DNA from: Druceiella hillmani
Taxonomy: Eukaryota > Arthropoda > Insecta > Lepidoptera > Hepialidae
Reading direction: 5' to 3'
DNA: 64,000 nucleotides
Assembly (NCBI GenBank): GCA_039881145.1
Contig: JAYKKI010000014.1
Span: 312,501 to 376,500, forward strand
Position 1 is the stretch's first letter, and each line of letters begins with the position of its first letter. A program made the position numbers and the translations under genes. A model generated the notes under the pieces. That model saw only the letters and a program-made list of their open reading frames with translations. It did no database searches and was not told the DNA's origin. Of the stretch, positions 51,257-63,386 are shown one piece after another.

Positions 51257-51796
51257 CTTACTCGATGAACTAAAGATACATATGAGAGATACGTATATTT
51301 AGATCGGAAGGATATATATATCACTCTTTTCTTTTTAGTGATATATTTTGTGCATGTCTACTTGCAATCGCAAGCACAATGACACCAACAATGCGTAGGA
51401 GACTATGCAAATGTTCGTTACTCGCGCGCTTTGATGTGCACCAAAAATCAACACGATTCGGCATATCACAAATTTAATCAAACATTTGCAAACGGCTTTG
51501 CATATACTGACTTATACAAAATTTGTAGATATGTGTGTAAATATGTAATTTATGTTCATCACTAGAGGGAAGTATAGAAGTCTAGTGTGGAAAAGAATCA
51601 AATGTATTAATTTATAGTCAACGAATAGCGTTGTCCGACATCTATTATTTAAAGAATTAAATTATTTAAAAGTGATTATGTTTTATATTTACAGTATTTA
51701 ATTTAGCGACTAAACGTTTGATTTTTTTTATTGTTGTTTGATTTTAAACGGTATAATCTTGTTGATAAATTCAAGAGTAAATTAGGTATAAATTTG

Positions 51797-51865
<69 letters not shown>

Positions 51866-52140
51866 TACCTAGAACTAAAGTCGATGTCCATCATGATTAG
51901 CATCCATTCGCAGTGTTAAAAATCAAAAAACACAATATATAATGGAGAATTATAAGATAATACTGCTCGGTAATTAGACCGAGCAGCGTAAAGGATGACA
52001 ATAGCCAGTAGCCGTGACTCCGCCCATTATCATTCTGCATTCTCGCGCTTACAACAAAATGCTATTTTTAATTGATTCACCGACGCGCTGCGTGATCGAT
52101 GATCTTTGCCCTTTGGCAAGTGGATCGTGCTCGATATCGC
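51257..52140. other. Spacer with TA microsatellite
   Basis: No gene seen; TA array at 51798-51868. Confidence 0.5.
51798..51868. repeat. (TA)n microsatellite
   Basis: About 70 bp of TA with one AATATA break. Confidence 0.95.
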
Positions 52141-52143
52141 AAT

Positions 52144-52795
52144 GACAAATCGTAATTATCAATATTCTAACATCGAGTATACTGAAATGGTGCTGTTGTA
52201 TGCAAATGACTCTTTGGGTAGATCTAGGCAGTTATATTCAGAGGCTGATTGATTTCGGCTACTTTGAAATAACTCGACACGCGCAAGGTTCAGGTAAACC
52301 AAGATTTCATGCCGATTTGGAAGAAGACGTGCTGAATACTTCGAACACCATCCGCGCAACACTACGACGATAGCAGGTAAACGTTTCCATCTCAACCAGT
52401 ACTATATTGGGTAGTTAGTGAACCGCGAGGATTTACCCCTGTTCCATTACCGGCGTGCGTCGGCGTACCCCTTCTATTACAGGAGTACCTAGCACCTGTA
52501 GACTTTTATTTGTGGTCGGAGCTAAAGCGGTTCACAACTAATAAACAAAAATAAAAAAAATGTACACAGAAGAGGCGGAAAGTTTAGACGAGTTAAACAC
52601 GTGATTTTGGCTGCAGTTGACACAATGAAACGTGACACAGTGACACTAATAATTGTGAAAGAAAATATACAGAGGCGTGCTCGTTTGTGCATGGGGCAGG
52701 TGACATCCATTTTGAATGCTGTTAAAATATCAATAGGTGAGTCGTACATTTTTGTACATGCGTCATTAAATAATTGTAAATGCCTAATCTGTTAG
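52144..52795 (+). pseudogene. DUF4817-type mariner-like transposase, internally deleted
   Basis: The first part reads EYTEMVLLYAND then LGRSRQLY, the HTH of the DUF4817 family, and the last part reads APVDFYLWSELKR followed by frames with ILAAVDTMKRDT and IQRRARLCMGQV, the C-terminal DDE region and tail. Most of the catalytic core between them is missing, so the two ends are fused by a deletion near 52.4 kb. Confidence 0.7.
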
Positions 52796-52944
52796 GAATA
52801 AGTTGATTTAATTTTTTTAAATACGCCTGAATTATTTTATGTTCATTTTATCGAAAATTAATTATTAATTACTAAGGTTCGGATTATTTAATATTGTAGT
52901 CTTTGTAATCGTAGTATATATTATATCAAACATGGAAGATAATA

Positions 52945-53760
52945 ATGTCTGATCAAAATCATTCTCGGCCTCCTCTACCTACATCAGAAGTGGAATCAGA
53001 ACGAGCAAGTGAAACTAATAACGATACCCGTAACGAAACTCTGTGGGTAGTAAATATTTAAAAAACAGAACGAGCAAAAGTATGCATTAATATAAACGCC
53101 AAAAACGCCGCATGTTAATAATTACATCGTATTACACGAATTTGATCCAGATAAGCGAAGTGTCGGTGCTAAATATTGGTGCGCCACCGCCGATATGTGT
53201 TTTGCCGACAACTTACTTGAAGGAAGCCAACTGTGGCCATTAGCAAGGCTTTAAAATGAACAGTGTCTACGTGGATTGTCCGTGTCACTTATCCTCGAAT
53301 AACATGGGAGCAATTCAAGGAACTCTCTATTGAGAGGTTTTCCACCTCTGAGACAGTCAGCGGTACTTTGATTAATTTGAGCACTGATAAAACAGTGAGG
53401 GCGTAACTTATACTGCCTACATGCAGCCACCCCATATCAACACAGTGGAAAAATGTAAGCACAGAACAAATAATAAATGCAACTGTGCTATGACATTTGA
53501 CTCAAGTAGATAACAGACAAGTATAAGGCGTTCACTTCTGAAGTTTCTACACATCAGCATTTGCCATAGACTTAACCTTAAGTCTATGACATTTGCAACA
53601 AGAATTGCAGACTTTTTCATATTTAAAACGAAAATCTGAAAAAATATACGAATCCAGTAAAAATCAACCAGAAGCCAAACGCATGCCATTTACTTAATAT
53701 AATAAAATGAAATGTCACTACTGCTTTAAGGTAAAGTATAGAAGTTGGCGAAATATTGAC
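52945..53760 (+). pseudogene. Gypsy 2 gag, broken
   Basis: Opens MSDQNHSRPPLPTSEVESE. Later frames give FDPDKRSVGAKYW then CFADNLLEGSQLWPL, then VRVTYPRITWEQFKEL and SIERFSTSETVSGTLINL, a capsid typical of insect Gypsy elements. A CHYC start of a zinc knuckle near 53.71 kb has lost its His/Cys partners. Multiple frameshifts and stops. Confidence 0.75.
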
Positions 53761-53949
53761 TCAAGACTGCAGACATGAAGATAAGAGCATCAACATCTAC
53801 GGCATCGACACCGGCTAAGTGAGAGAGACCACAGCACACAATGACCGGCTTGCTCCATACGATGCTTCAAAGCGGTGGTGCACTGGGTCACATCGTATTC
53901 CGGTGCCCGGCCGGCAACGAATCCAGCGCAGAGAGTGTTGGCGCGAGGC

Positions 53950-54290
53950 AGGTGGAGCGGCGGTGAAAATATGTGCGGTGGATGTCCCTACTGGAAAACT
54001 TAACCATGAAGGTATGTCTTACAATTTTCGTTTCGACTCGGGCGCTGAATGCTCGCTAATAAAAGAAAGTTTAACCTCCAACTTTTCTGGAAAGCGAAGT
54101 TTCATTAATGGGTAAAGGTCATACGACAATACTCAGTAACAAGCAGATTTTATATTGTGTAGAATTATGTGTATACACTAGAACATACGTAGCGACATAA
54201 TTTTGGGCCGCGAAATTCTAAATCAGGGTTTTCTTATCAGTATGTCGGCATCTCAATTTTCAATTACAAAGGAATATTGAAATATGAACA
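53950..54290 (+). pseudogene. Gypsy 2 retropepsin
   Basis: YNFRFDSGAECSLI carries the D-S-G active site. After a frameshift, DIILGREILNQGFLI marks the C-terminal half of the protease. Not intact. Confidence 0.8.
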
Positions 54291-55200
54291 GTTTAGTTAT
54301 AGAGGAGCCTACTGTAAATAATTTTGAAGAAATTGACTCAGACCTTCCGCCACCTAAAAAGTGTGAACTGATATCCATATTTGATGACTTTTCAGAATAC
54401 TTTGCTACAGGAATGCCTAAAACACGAGTAAATACGGGTGAACTCAAAATCCGATTAATAGATCCAAATAAAACAGTGCAGTTAATGATTTGTTATATGC
54501 CAATATTATTAGGCCCAGTTGTTGGCCATTCGCAAGCCCTGCTCTATTAGTTTAGAAGCGCGGCGGATCGGATAGAATATGCATTGACTATCGTGAGATA
54601 ATAATAACACAGTACCAGACCGAAACCCATTACTCACAATTTAACATCAAATTTCACACCTAAACGACGCCTATTTCTTTACAAAGCTAGACTGTGCTAG
54701 TGGTTTCCATTTAATCCCGATAAAAAATCACAAATATATCGAACGCACTACCTCTATAACACCAAATGGGCAATACGAATATTTGTGTATGTCCTTCGGT
54801 TAACCCAACACAAAGAGCAATTATTGAAACCATAGGAAACCTAGCACATAGTTATGTAACAATTTACATGGATCACGTTTTAATAATATCGATAATAACA
54901 AAGGAAAAGATAGATCGTTTCCAAATAACAGGTACTCAAAATTTCAACAAAACCGGAATTCTCTATGAATCTCAAAAATATTGTCTTAAAAATTAAATTA
55001 GATTTCTTAAGTTATGACGTGCAGGCATGCAAAATAAGATCGAATAAACGCAAAATTGAAGCAGGCGCTGCTTTAGCATCACCTCAAACATTTCATAGGA
55101 CTTCATAGGCCTAGCAACCTATTTCCGACAATTTATCCCAAAATTCTCGCAGGTAATGGGACCTCTCTATAAGTTAACATCAGAAAAAAATCCTCAATGG
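54284..55200 (+). pseudogene. Gypsy 2 reverse transcriptase
   Basis: An N-terminal leader with IFDDFSEYFATGMPKT and LKIRLIDPNKTVQ, then in shifted frames RICIDYREI, FTKLDCASGFHLI, NGQYEYLCMSFG, and finally YMDHVLII in place of the YMDD catalytic motif, so one catalytic Asp is His. Many frameshifts. Confidence 0.8.
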
Positions 55201-55666
55201 ACATTACAACACGAGTAAATACGACAATAAATTATCGCCCTATTAACTAACGAACCGATACTTGCGATATTTGACTCTCAATACCCCGGAGAGCTACACA
55301 CAAACGCAAGTGCCGAGGGATATTTCAAGAGGTAGAGGGTAACGGCGAGCCATATCATATTATAGTAAAAATATTTCTCCTAAGGAGTCGAGATACCACT
55401 CGTACGAACTTGAAACTCTCGCCGTAGTTAACCCTATTAAAACTTAGACACTATTTATATAACCGTAAATTTATAGTAGTGACAAATTGTAACTCATTAA
55501 AGTGTTCTCGTAAAAAGCTAGACTAAACGCCACGTGTATATTAAATGATTGGGGAATGCTAGTAGGCATTCCCCAATTATTTAATTTTGACGTTGTTTAT
55601 AATTCTGGCAAAGATATGGTTCATGTAGATTTATTTTCACGTAATCTTACCAAAAAACATCCGACG
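55200..55666 (+). pseudogene. Gypsy 2 RNase H
   Basis: Shifted frames give ILAIFDSQYPGELHTNASAE, GKRRAISYYSKNISPKESRY, HSYELETLAVVN and finally FNFDVVYNSGKDMVHVD, ending SRNL. This is the Ty3/Gypsy RNase H. It is interrupted at its end by the provirus. Confidence 0.8.
55548..55577. repeat. 12-bp inverted duplication in Gypsy 2 RNase H
   Basis: Arms ATTGGGGAATGC and GCATTCCCCAAT around a TAGTAG loop. It looks like a local inverted duplication, as left by template switching. Confidence 0.85.
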
Positions 55667-55670
55667 CAGA

Positions 55671-56143
55671 TGTAATTTTTTCGTTATTTTCCACATCTTC
55701 AAATTAGTTAAATTGTTGATCAAAGGAAGTAAGTCATTAGAGAAAGTATATGAATATTGTTAATCACATGAGAATAGCAAACATTTTAATAAAGCTCTGA
55801 TAAATCATATCATTGTTTATTCTCTAATAGTTTTGTTTTGAACTTATAACGGATTTATTTGTTTTTAATGTTAATTAAGTTGTTATCTTTGTCGAAGTAC
55901 GAAAGACGCTTCCCCGACTCCTTAATCTTATGCGAACATTTAATGATATAAATTAGCATGTAAGACACAATGTAATTCAGTAGAGATTCAGTAGAGTTTA
56001 AGTAGAGTTTTAAGTCAGTTCTAAGTTAGTTCTCAGTCACATTTCTTGATGTGAAATATTACATTGTAATATTAATAAAAGTGAATTTAAATCGAAGACA
56101 CCGTTGTAATTATTTAAATTGCCAAACCGCTCGGGCCATAACA
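55671..56143 (+). repeat. 5' LTR of the errantivirus-like provirus
   Basis: 473 bp, TGTAAT to ATAACA. It differs from the 3' LTR by roughly twenty substitutions and a few indels by eye (about 4-5%), so the insertion is not very recent. A TATA-like GATATAAAT at 55945 and AATAAA at 56074 could serve as promoter and polyadenylation signals. Confidence 0.95.
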
Positions 56144-56147
56144 AATT

Positions 56148-56166
56148 TGGTGTCAGAAGTGGGATT
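56148..56166 (+). promoter_or_regulatory. Primer binding site, tRNA-Leu
   Basis: TGGTGTCAGAAGTGGGATT starts 4 bp after the LTR and is complementary to the 3' end of tRNA-Leu(CAA) with its CCA, as I recall that tRNA's acceptor/T-arm sequence. Confidence 0.85.
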
Positions 56167-56519
56167 GGTTCTAGTATCGAGTCATATATCGCGTTTCAGT
56201 AAGTGCTGATAGAATTCCGCGTCAAGACCTCGTGTTACTATTCACCATACCGACTTGACAACGTCTAAGGAGCATTTCCTGTAGTACCCTAAAGGTTAGC
56301 CGACCTTTACTGCAGCAGTCGTTCCTGTCTCCGATATTCACTGATTTTCGGTGAATCACCACTCTGTGATCGGCCAGCGCCAGCTAGCCAGAAAACCTAC
56401 CGTTCATCATCAATTATGTTGCTGAGTCTCCTCACCTTGTGGGTAAAGTAAAATAATTTTGTGTCTTTTTATTGAGAAAAATTTATTGTGAAGAATTATT
56501 TTGTGCTATATAATTAAAA

Positions 56520-57470
<951 letters not shown>

Positions 57471-57619
57471 ATTTTAAAATTCAACCAATCTCATTAGATA
57501 AATCTAAAGATAAGTATTTAAACTAATTTAACCCGACGGTGTGAGTCGACCTCAGGGTAATATTAGCGAAGGACTCATTAGTTCGATTAACAATTGATAT
57601 TACAATTGTATTGGAAAGA

Positions 57620-58366
57620 AAATAAAAGGAAATTAAAATTTTGATGCTACGATTAGTCTAATTAAAGAAAGTTGTTTGCCTATGAATATTTATAGTAATA
57701 AAAATCGTTTAGTTAAATTGAAAGGTATCGATAAAGTCGAAAATCCTGGGATCAGTAAAATTAAATTTTAATGAAAATTTATGTTTTAACTTACATGTCG
57801 TTGATAATAATTTCCCCATTGACTTAAACGGTATTATAGGGAGTGATATTCTTGATAAATTTAATGGAAGAATATATTATGAGACAAAGAAATTATATTT
57901 AAATAATCAACTATTCGATTTATTTAAAGAAGTAAATACGTCAGAAGTTGAGTTATTTAATATTAAATCTAGATCCGAGACGATAATACCTGTAAAACTT
58001 ATTAATAAAAATTCGCTTTGCTCAGGTATTCTTAATAAAGTTGAAATTAGTGAGGGTGTATATTTATGTGCTAGTATTGTCTCCTTGGATAATAGTAACA
58101 AAGCCATTACGTCTGTCCTGAACACAACTGAATATGATATGAATATTCCTATACCGAAAGTTTTATTAGAAGCTATTGATGATCATGCTTTTCGCGAAGA
58201 AAATGTATGTAAATTTAAAGATGCACAAGAAATTGAGAATTTTAAAAGTGGTAGACTTGCATTGTTAGAATCTTGTTTAAGGGTAGAACGTTTCAATAGT
58301 GAAGAAAAGGAATCTTTAATTAAAATATGTAAAGAATTTAATAATGTTTTTTTATCTAGAAAGTGA
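57620..58366 (+). pseudogene. Errantivirus-like protease and RT leader
   Basis: FDATISLIKESC marks the protease N-terminal half, but the D-T/S-G catalytic triad itself has been lost. Further on, GIIGSDILDKFNGRIYYE is the protease C-terminal block. An open stretch continues through IPIPKVLLEAIDDHA to a TGA after FLSRK at 58364. Confidence 0.75.
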
Positions 58367-59100
58367 CAAATAAGTAGTGGTATTAATTCAATAACTCATG
58401 ATATTCATACAAGCACTAAATCTCCTATTCACTCGAAGAGTTATAGATACCCAGAAGTATTAAAAGACAGAAGGAAAGACAGAGGTAAACAAACAAGTAG
58501 AGAAAATATTGAATGACGATTTTATAAAACCTTCCTCTAGTCCGTGGAATTCACCTATTTGGATAGTTCCAAAGAAAAGTGATTCTTTAGGAAGCAAGAA
58601 GTGGAGAGTTGTAGTTGACTATCGCTCACTGAACTCTGATATACTCGCAAACTGAACGATTGATGATTCTTGGATGATTATTGGAGATTCTTATCCTTTA
58701 CCCCAGATTACAGAAATGTTAGATCGGTTAGGACACTCTAAGTATTTCACTACTTTAGATTTGGCCTCAGGTTTCCACCAAATAAAAATGAATCCTGATG
58801 ATTCTCCCAAAACTGTTTCAGCATACCTCAAGGTCATTTTGAATATAAACGAATGCCATTCGGTTTTAATAACGCACCAGCTACCTTTCAAAGGCTGATT
58901 TTTATCCGGTTTAGAAGGTAATAAGTTTTTCGTTTATCTTGATGATGTGGTTATTCACGCGGATAGTCTTGAGAATCATAACAGAAAGCTTATTGAAGTT
59001 CTTAAAAGATTTGCTGAAAATAATTTAAAGCTACAATCCGATAAATACTTTAAGAGTTTTTGAAGAGAGGAGTAATGTATCTAGGTAATTACAGATAAAG
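58367..59100 (+). pseudogene. Errantivirus-like reverse transcriptase
   Basis: Broken frames with SSPWNSPIWIVPKKSD, WRVVVDYRSLN, FTTLDLASGFHQIKM, then [13 protein letters not shown] in another frame and FVYLDDVVIHA, the YLDD catalytic motif. Both catalytic Asp blocks are readable but stops (near 58375, 58515, 58653) and shifts near 58830 and 58900 inactivate it. Confidence 0.9.
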
Positions 59101-59818
59101 GAGTTAAACCCGATCCAAAGAAAATTTCATGTGTAAAAACATTTCCAATACCGAAAAATGTAAAAGTAATAAAAGGTTTCTTAGGTCTAGTCGGTTATTA
59201 CAGAAGATTCATTCCAGATTTTAGCAGTTTAGCCCAACCTTTAACAAAACTATTAAAAAAGGACCAAACTTTTAATTGGACAAGTTTGCAGCAACATGCT
59301 TTCGAAACTTTGAAAAACAAAATCTGTACCCCACCGACATTAGTTTATCCGGATTTTAAAAAAGTATTTAATTGAACAATTGATGATAGTGCTTATGTGA
59401 TAGGAGGTGTGTTATCTCAAGGTACAATAGGTAAAGACTTACCAATAATAGCTTATGCTAGTAGGACTCTTAACAAAGCTGAACAAAATTACTCTGTTAC
59501 TGAAAGAGAATTATTAGCTATAATTTGGTGTGACAGACATTTTCGTCCATATCTTTATGGTAGAAAATTGAATCTAATTACCGATCACCAAACACTATCA
59601 TATCTATTTAAATCAACTAATGATAGTGCGAGGATAGTCAGATGGAGACTTCTTTTAGAAGAATATGATTATACTATTATTTACAAACCAGGTAGATTAA
59701 ATTCTAATGCTGATGCACTCAGTAGAATAATGCCTGAAGACGATGTTAAAATGCAAACTCATATGAATGTTTTACATAAAGATTATTCAAAATTTTACAA
59801 GACATTAAAGGAAAGGTA
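59100..59818 (+). pseudogene. Errantivirus-like connection and RNase H
   Basis: Upstream blocks FLGLVGYYRRFIPDFS and WTSLQQHAFETLK, then a 140-codon open frame at 59397 with GGVLSQ, YASRTLNKAEQNYSVTEREL, LITDHQTLSYLF, and KPGRLNSNADALSR. The first RNase H Asp region is preceded by a stop (FN*TIDDS). Confidence 0.9.
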
Positions 59819-60099
59819 ATTTTAAATTCTAATGTAGAAAATAGAAAGCAATATTTTAGATTCAAAACACAATGTGTTTATTGCGATATTCGAAGATTTC
59901 CATTAAAAAGATTTCCATTAAAACTTTAGAAAATAGTAAACTAAATAATTTGAATGATTTTAAGGACGAAATGAAGTTTAATGAATGTATTGTTTTTAAA
60001 AATAAAGACCTAAATATTTATTATGGATGTGTAAAGAAAATTTTTTGGGATAAAGCTACGTATACAAATTATTTTAAAACTCTTGTTAATGTAAGAAAT

Positions 60100-60744
60100 A
60101 TACTCTGATCAAGGTGCAGATTTTACCTCGAAATTAATGAAAGAAGTTTCACGATTGCTCAGAAAAAAACAATTAACGACGACAGCTTATCATCCACAGT
60201 CAAATGGTAGTTTAGAAAGAAGTCATGCTACTTTAAATGAATACCTAAGACATTACATACACGACGATCAAAGTGATCGGGATGATTGGATAGTTTTCGC
60301 CACGTTTTCGTTTAATACATCTGTACATACCTCAACTAAATTTATTATTATTTGGTTTGGTTTTGATTATTATTTTGAAATAATTGTTCCTTTCCAAGTT
60401 CAATCACATCTCAAGCAGATTTCAAATATAGTTATGATAATTATATTGATGAATTAACTGTAAAATTGAGAAAATTGAGAGAAATAGCTAGAAATAATCT
60501 AATAGAATCTAGACAAATTAGTAAAAAGTATTATGATAAAAAATGCAATCAAGCAAAATATAAAGTAGGAGATAAAATTTATCTTAGTAATGAAGCTAGT
60601 AAAATAGGCAAATCACGTAAATGAGCTCCTCAGTATACAGGTCCTTATGAAATAATCGAAATTAATTCTTTAGTTAATGTTACTATTTTAATTAAAAAGA
60701 GAAAAGTTAGAATCCTTATAAATAGATTAAAATTAGCTAATTAA
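60100..60744 (+). pseudogene. Errantivirus-like integrase, N-terminal half missing
   Basis: Begins at SDQGADFTSKLM (second catalytic Asp region), then TTTAYHPQSNGSLERSHATL with the catalytic Glu. After a shift come YDKKCNQAKYKVGDKIYL and QYTGPYEI (GPY/F module). The HHCC zinc domain and the first catalytic Asp expected between RNase H and 60100 are absent; only about 280 bp of unrelated-looking frames lie there, so an internal deletion is likely. Confidence 0.85.
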
Positions 60745-60745
60745 G

Positions 60746-62697
60746 TAACATATTGTTACAGGTTTTCAACGTTCGTGTCCGCATTCAGTAGCGATCTTTA
60801 TAATTTAAGTAGTTTAGATACAGGTGGAATATATTACGAATATTTAGGAAAAGTAAATAAGTTTGTTAGCGAGTGGAAATTGGTAATATATTTTGATATA
60901 TCAAGTTTGGATAGGAAAATTTTAAACGAAACAAAAATCATTTGTAACGTTGATACTTTCAGTCACTTTTCATTGGGTCAAAGCTCATTAGTTATATTAG
61001 AGACGATGAAATCGTTTTAAAAGATCTCACTAGTATAAGATATGATTTATATCGCTCAAAACGTTTCTTTGTTGATGGAGCAGTTCCGTAATGAAAATTT
61101 TGGAGATGTAAAAGACGCTAAAAATATGATAATGCTATTAATAATTTAGATAAAAATGAACATGAAGTAATTGATCTTTTGAAAACACAGTCGCAGGTAG
61201 TAAAAACAACAGTAATGAATTTTAACAATACCATTACTGATTTAAATAAAAATGAAAAAATATTTTCGAAAAATTTGGGAATATTGTCTAATTGTACAAA
61301 ATTTATTAACCGTAAAATATTTGATATTAAAATGAAACAACAACTCGATGAACATTTATTATTTTTAACCTTGGTTACCACCGAAACTAATAATGAAATA
61401 TCTACTATAATTTATGCCATATTATTTGCTCAAAATAATAATCTACATCCAATTATTATTATTCAAGCGCAATATTTGAATGAATTAAGAAAATCTATGT
61501 CATTTATACCAACTTCAACAAAATATCCTATTGATGTAACCAACAATGACGCATCTGAATTGTTAAAATTAGTTAATATTGTAACTTATTATATGAATAA
61601 TAAATTAATCTTTGTAATTAAAACACCTTTGATTACACAACAAACTTATGATATGTACAATTTGATTCCTGTACCTATATTAAACAAAAATAATTCTTTC
61701 ATTTTTATATTACCTATGAATAAATATCTCATGATATCAAATAATAAAATTTATTATTCAGGATTAGAAAATATTGAAAATTGCAAGAAATTATATTATG
61801 ATAAATATATTTGTAAACTGGAACAGCCATTATATTCAGCTCATACTAAATCTATTTGTGAAGTAGAGATGCTTCAGTCAAATGTGAATAAAGTTCCTTC
61901 AAATTGTGATACAAGAGTGAGTTTATTTAATAATGAACAATGGTTCAAATTGCATAATGGTTGCACGTTATAATTAACCAATGGTTGTACGTTATAATTG
62001 ATAATATTATTGCTACGTTGAATTGTACAAATGAAGAGCCTATAGATGTAAAATTACATAAAACAGGAATTTTACATTAGTAAAAAATTTTAATATTAAT
62101 AAAAAATTGTACACATCAAATATTGTTTTATATATTTCAAATGAAAATGCAACTTCCAATCATATGTCTCATTTGCCGATTTTTAATATAATTAATGACG
62201 ATTATTGTAATAAATTGAAAAATAATACGCTTGAGGATAAAATAGATTTTGCACCAATAAATATTTACAATTTAAATGGAATTTAATAAGTTTAAATTTG
62301 GAAGATTTAAACGTTGCAAGTCATAAAATTGACAAAATAAATGATTTCTTAGATGATCTCAACAAGGATACTATTTTCTGCAAAGTAACAAATCATTTAT
62401 ATTTTATTTATGTCTGTTTTGAAGTTTATTGGATTTTATGTGTTATATAGACTTGTGCTGTTGTTTATCCAAAGAAAATTCTTTTGTAATTCACGAACAT
62501 TGGAAGATACAACTTGTTGTAGTAGAATAACCAACTGTATAACAACATCCAATGTTAATGAACCAAATACAGATGCAGATATTGAATTACAAAATATCGA
62601 TAGTTCTATTGGTAACAATGCTCCTATTACAGAACAAACAACTGAACGAATTCCGTTGAGACGTTCGAATCGCATTGCACAAATTAAATCAAAGTAA
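60746..62697 (+). pseudogene. Errantivirus-like env (F-type envelope), broken
   Basis: A splice-acceptor-like TATTGTTACAG at 60751-60761 precedes the frame, as expected if env is made from spliced RNA. The N-terminal frame (60775-61017) has GGIYYEYLGKVNKF. A furin-like R-S-K-R at 61053-61064 precedes a hydrophobic FF segment and a stop at 61090. A 264-codon open frame (61179-61970) covers most of the transmembrane subunit, with LYSAHTKSICEVEML. The last frame (62410-62694) holds a membrane helix FIGFYVLYRLVLLF and a polar tail. Stops and shifts separate these parts. Confidence 0.85.
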
Positions 62698-62898
62698 ATG
62701 TTTAATTATAATATTATTGTAATAAGTTTTCTTTTGTCATTTTAATAATTATTATTTTACTGTCAAAATTTAGATATTCATTTTTGTTTAATCAAGTTTA
62801 TTTGATTCTTTTGTATTGATCTATTATGTATTGTGTTTTGATATTTTATTATGTAAATTTTTAATTTTAGTAAAAAAATTTTCAATTATTTTTACTTT

Positions 62899-62910
62899 TA
62901 AAGAGGGGAA
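62899..62910 (+). promoter_or_regulatory. Polypurine tract
   Basis: TAAAGAGGGGAA abuts the 3' LTR start and would prime plus-strand synthesis. Confidence 0.85.
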
Positions 62911-63386
62911 TGTAATGTATTAGTTATTTTCCACATCTTCAAATTAGTTAAATTGTTGATCAAAGGAAGTAAGTCATTAGAGAAAGTATTTGAATAATGT
63001 TAATCACATGGAATGGCAAACATTTTAATGAAGCAACTTCCTCTGATAAGTCATATCATTTTTTATTCTCTTATAGTTTTGTTTTGAACTTATAACGCAT
63101 TTATTTGTTTTTAATGTTAAAGTTGTTATCTTTGTCGAAGTACGAAAGACGCTTCCCCGACTCCTTAATCTTATGCAAACATTTAATGATATAAATTAGC
63201 ATGTAAGACATAATGTAATTCAATAGAGATTCAGTAGAGTTTAAGTAGAGTTTTAAATCAGTTCTAAGTTAGTTCTCAATCACATTTCTTGATATGAAGT
63301 ATTACATTGTAATATTAATAAAAGTGAATTTAAATCGAAGACACCGTTGTAATTATTTAAATTGCCAAACCGCCCGGGCCATAACA
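62911..63386 (+). repeat. 3' LTR of the errantivirus-like provirus
   Basis: 476 bp, TGTAATGTATTAG to GGGCCATAACA, followed by the CAGA duplication. Confidence 0.95.

Larger units (their letters stand above)
52945..55670 (+). mobile_element. Ty3/Gypsy element 2, left part (host of nested provirus)
   Basis: Gag, protease, RT and RNase H remnants in order, all broken. The element resumes at 63387 after the inserted errantivirus-like provirus. No LTR of this element is recognised in the window. Confidence 0.85.
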
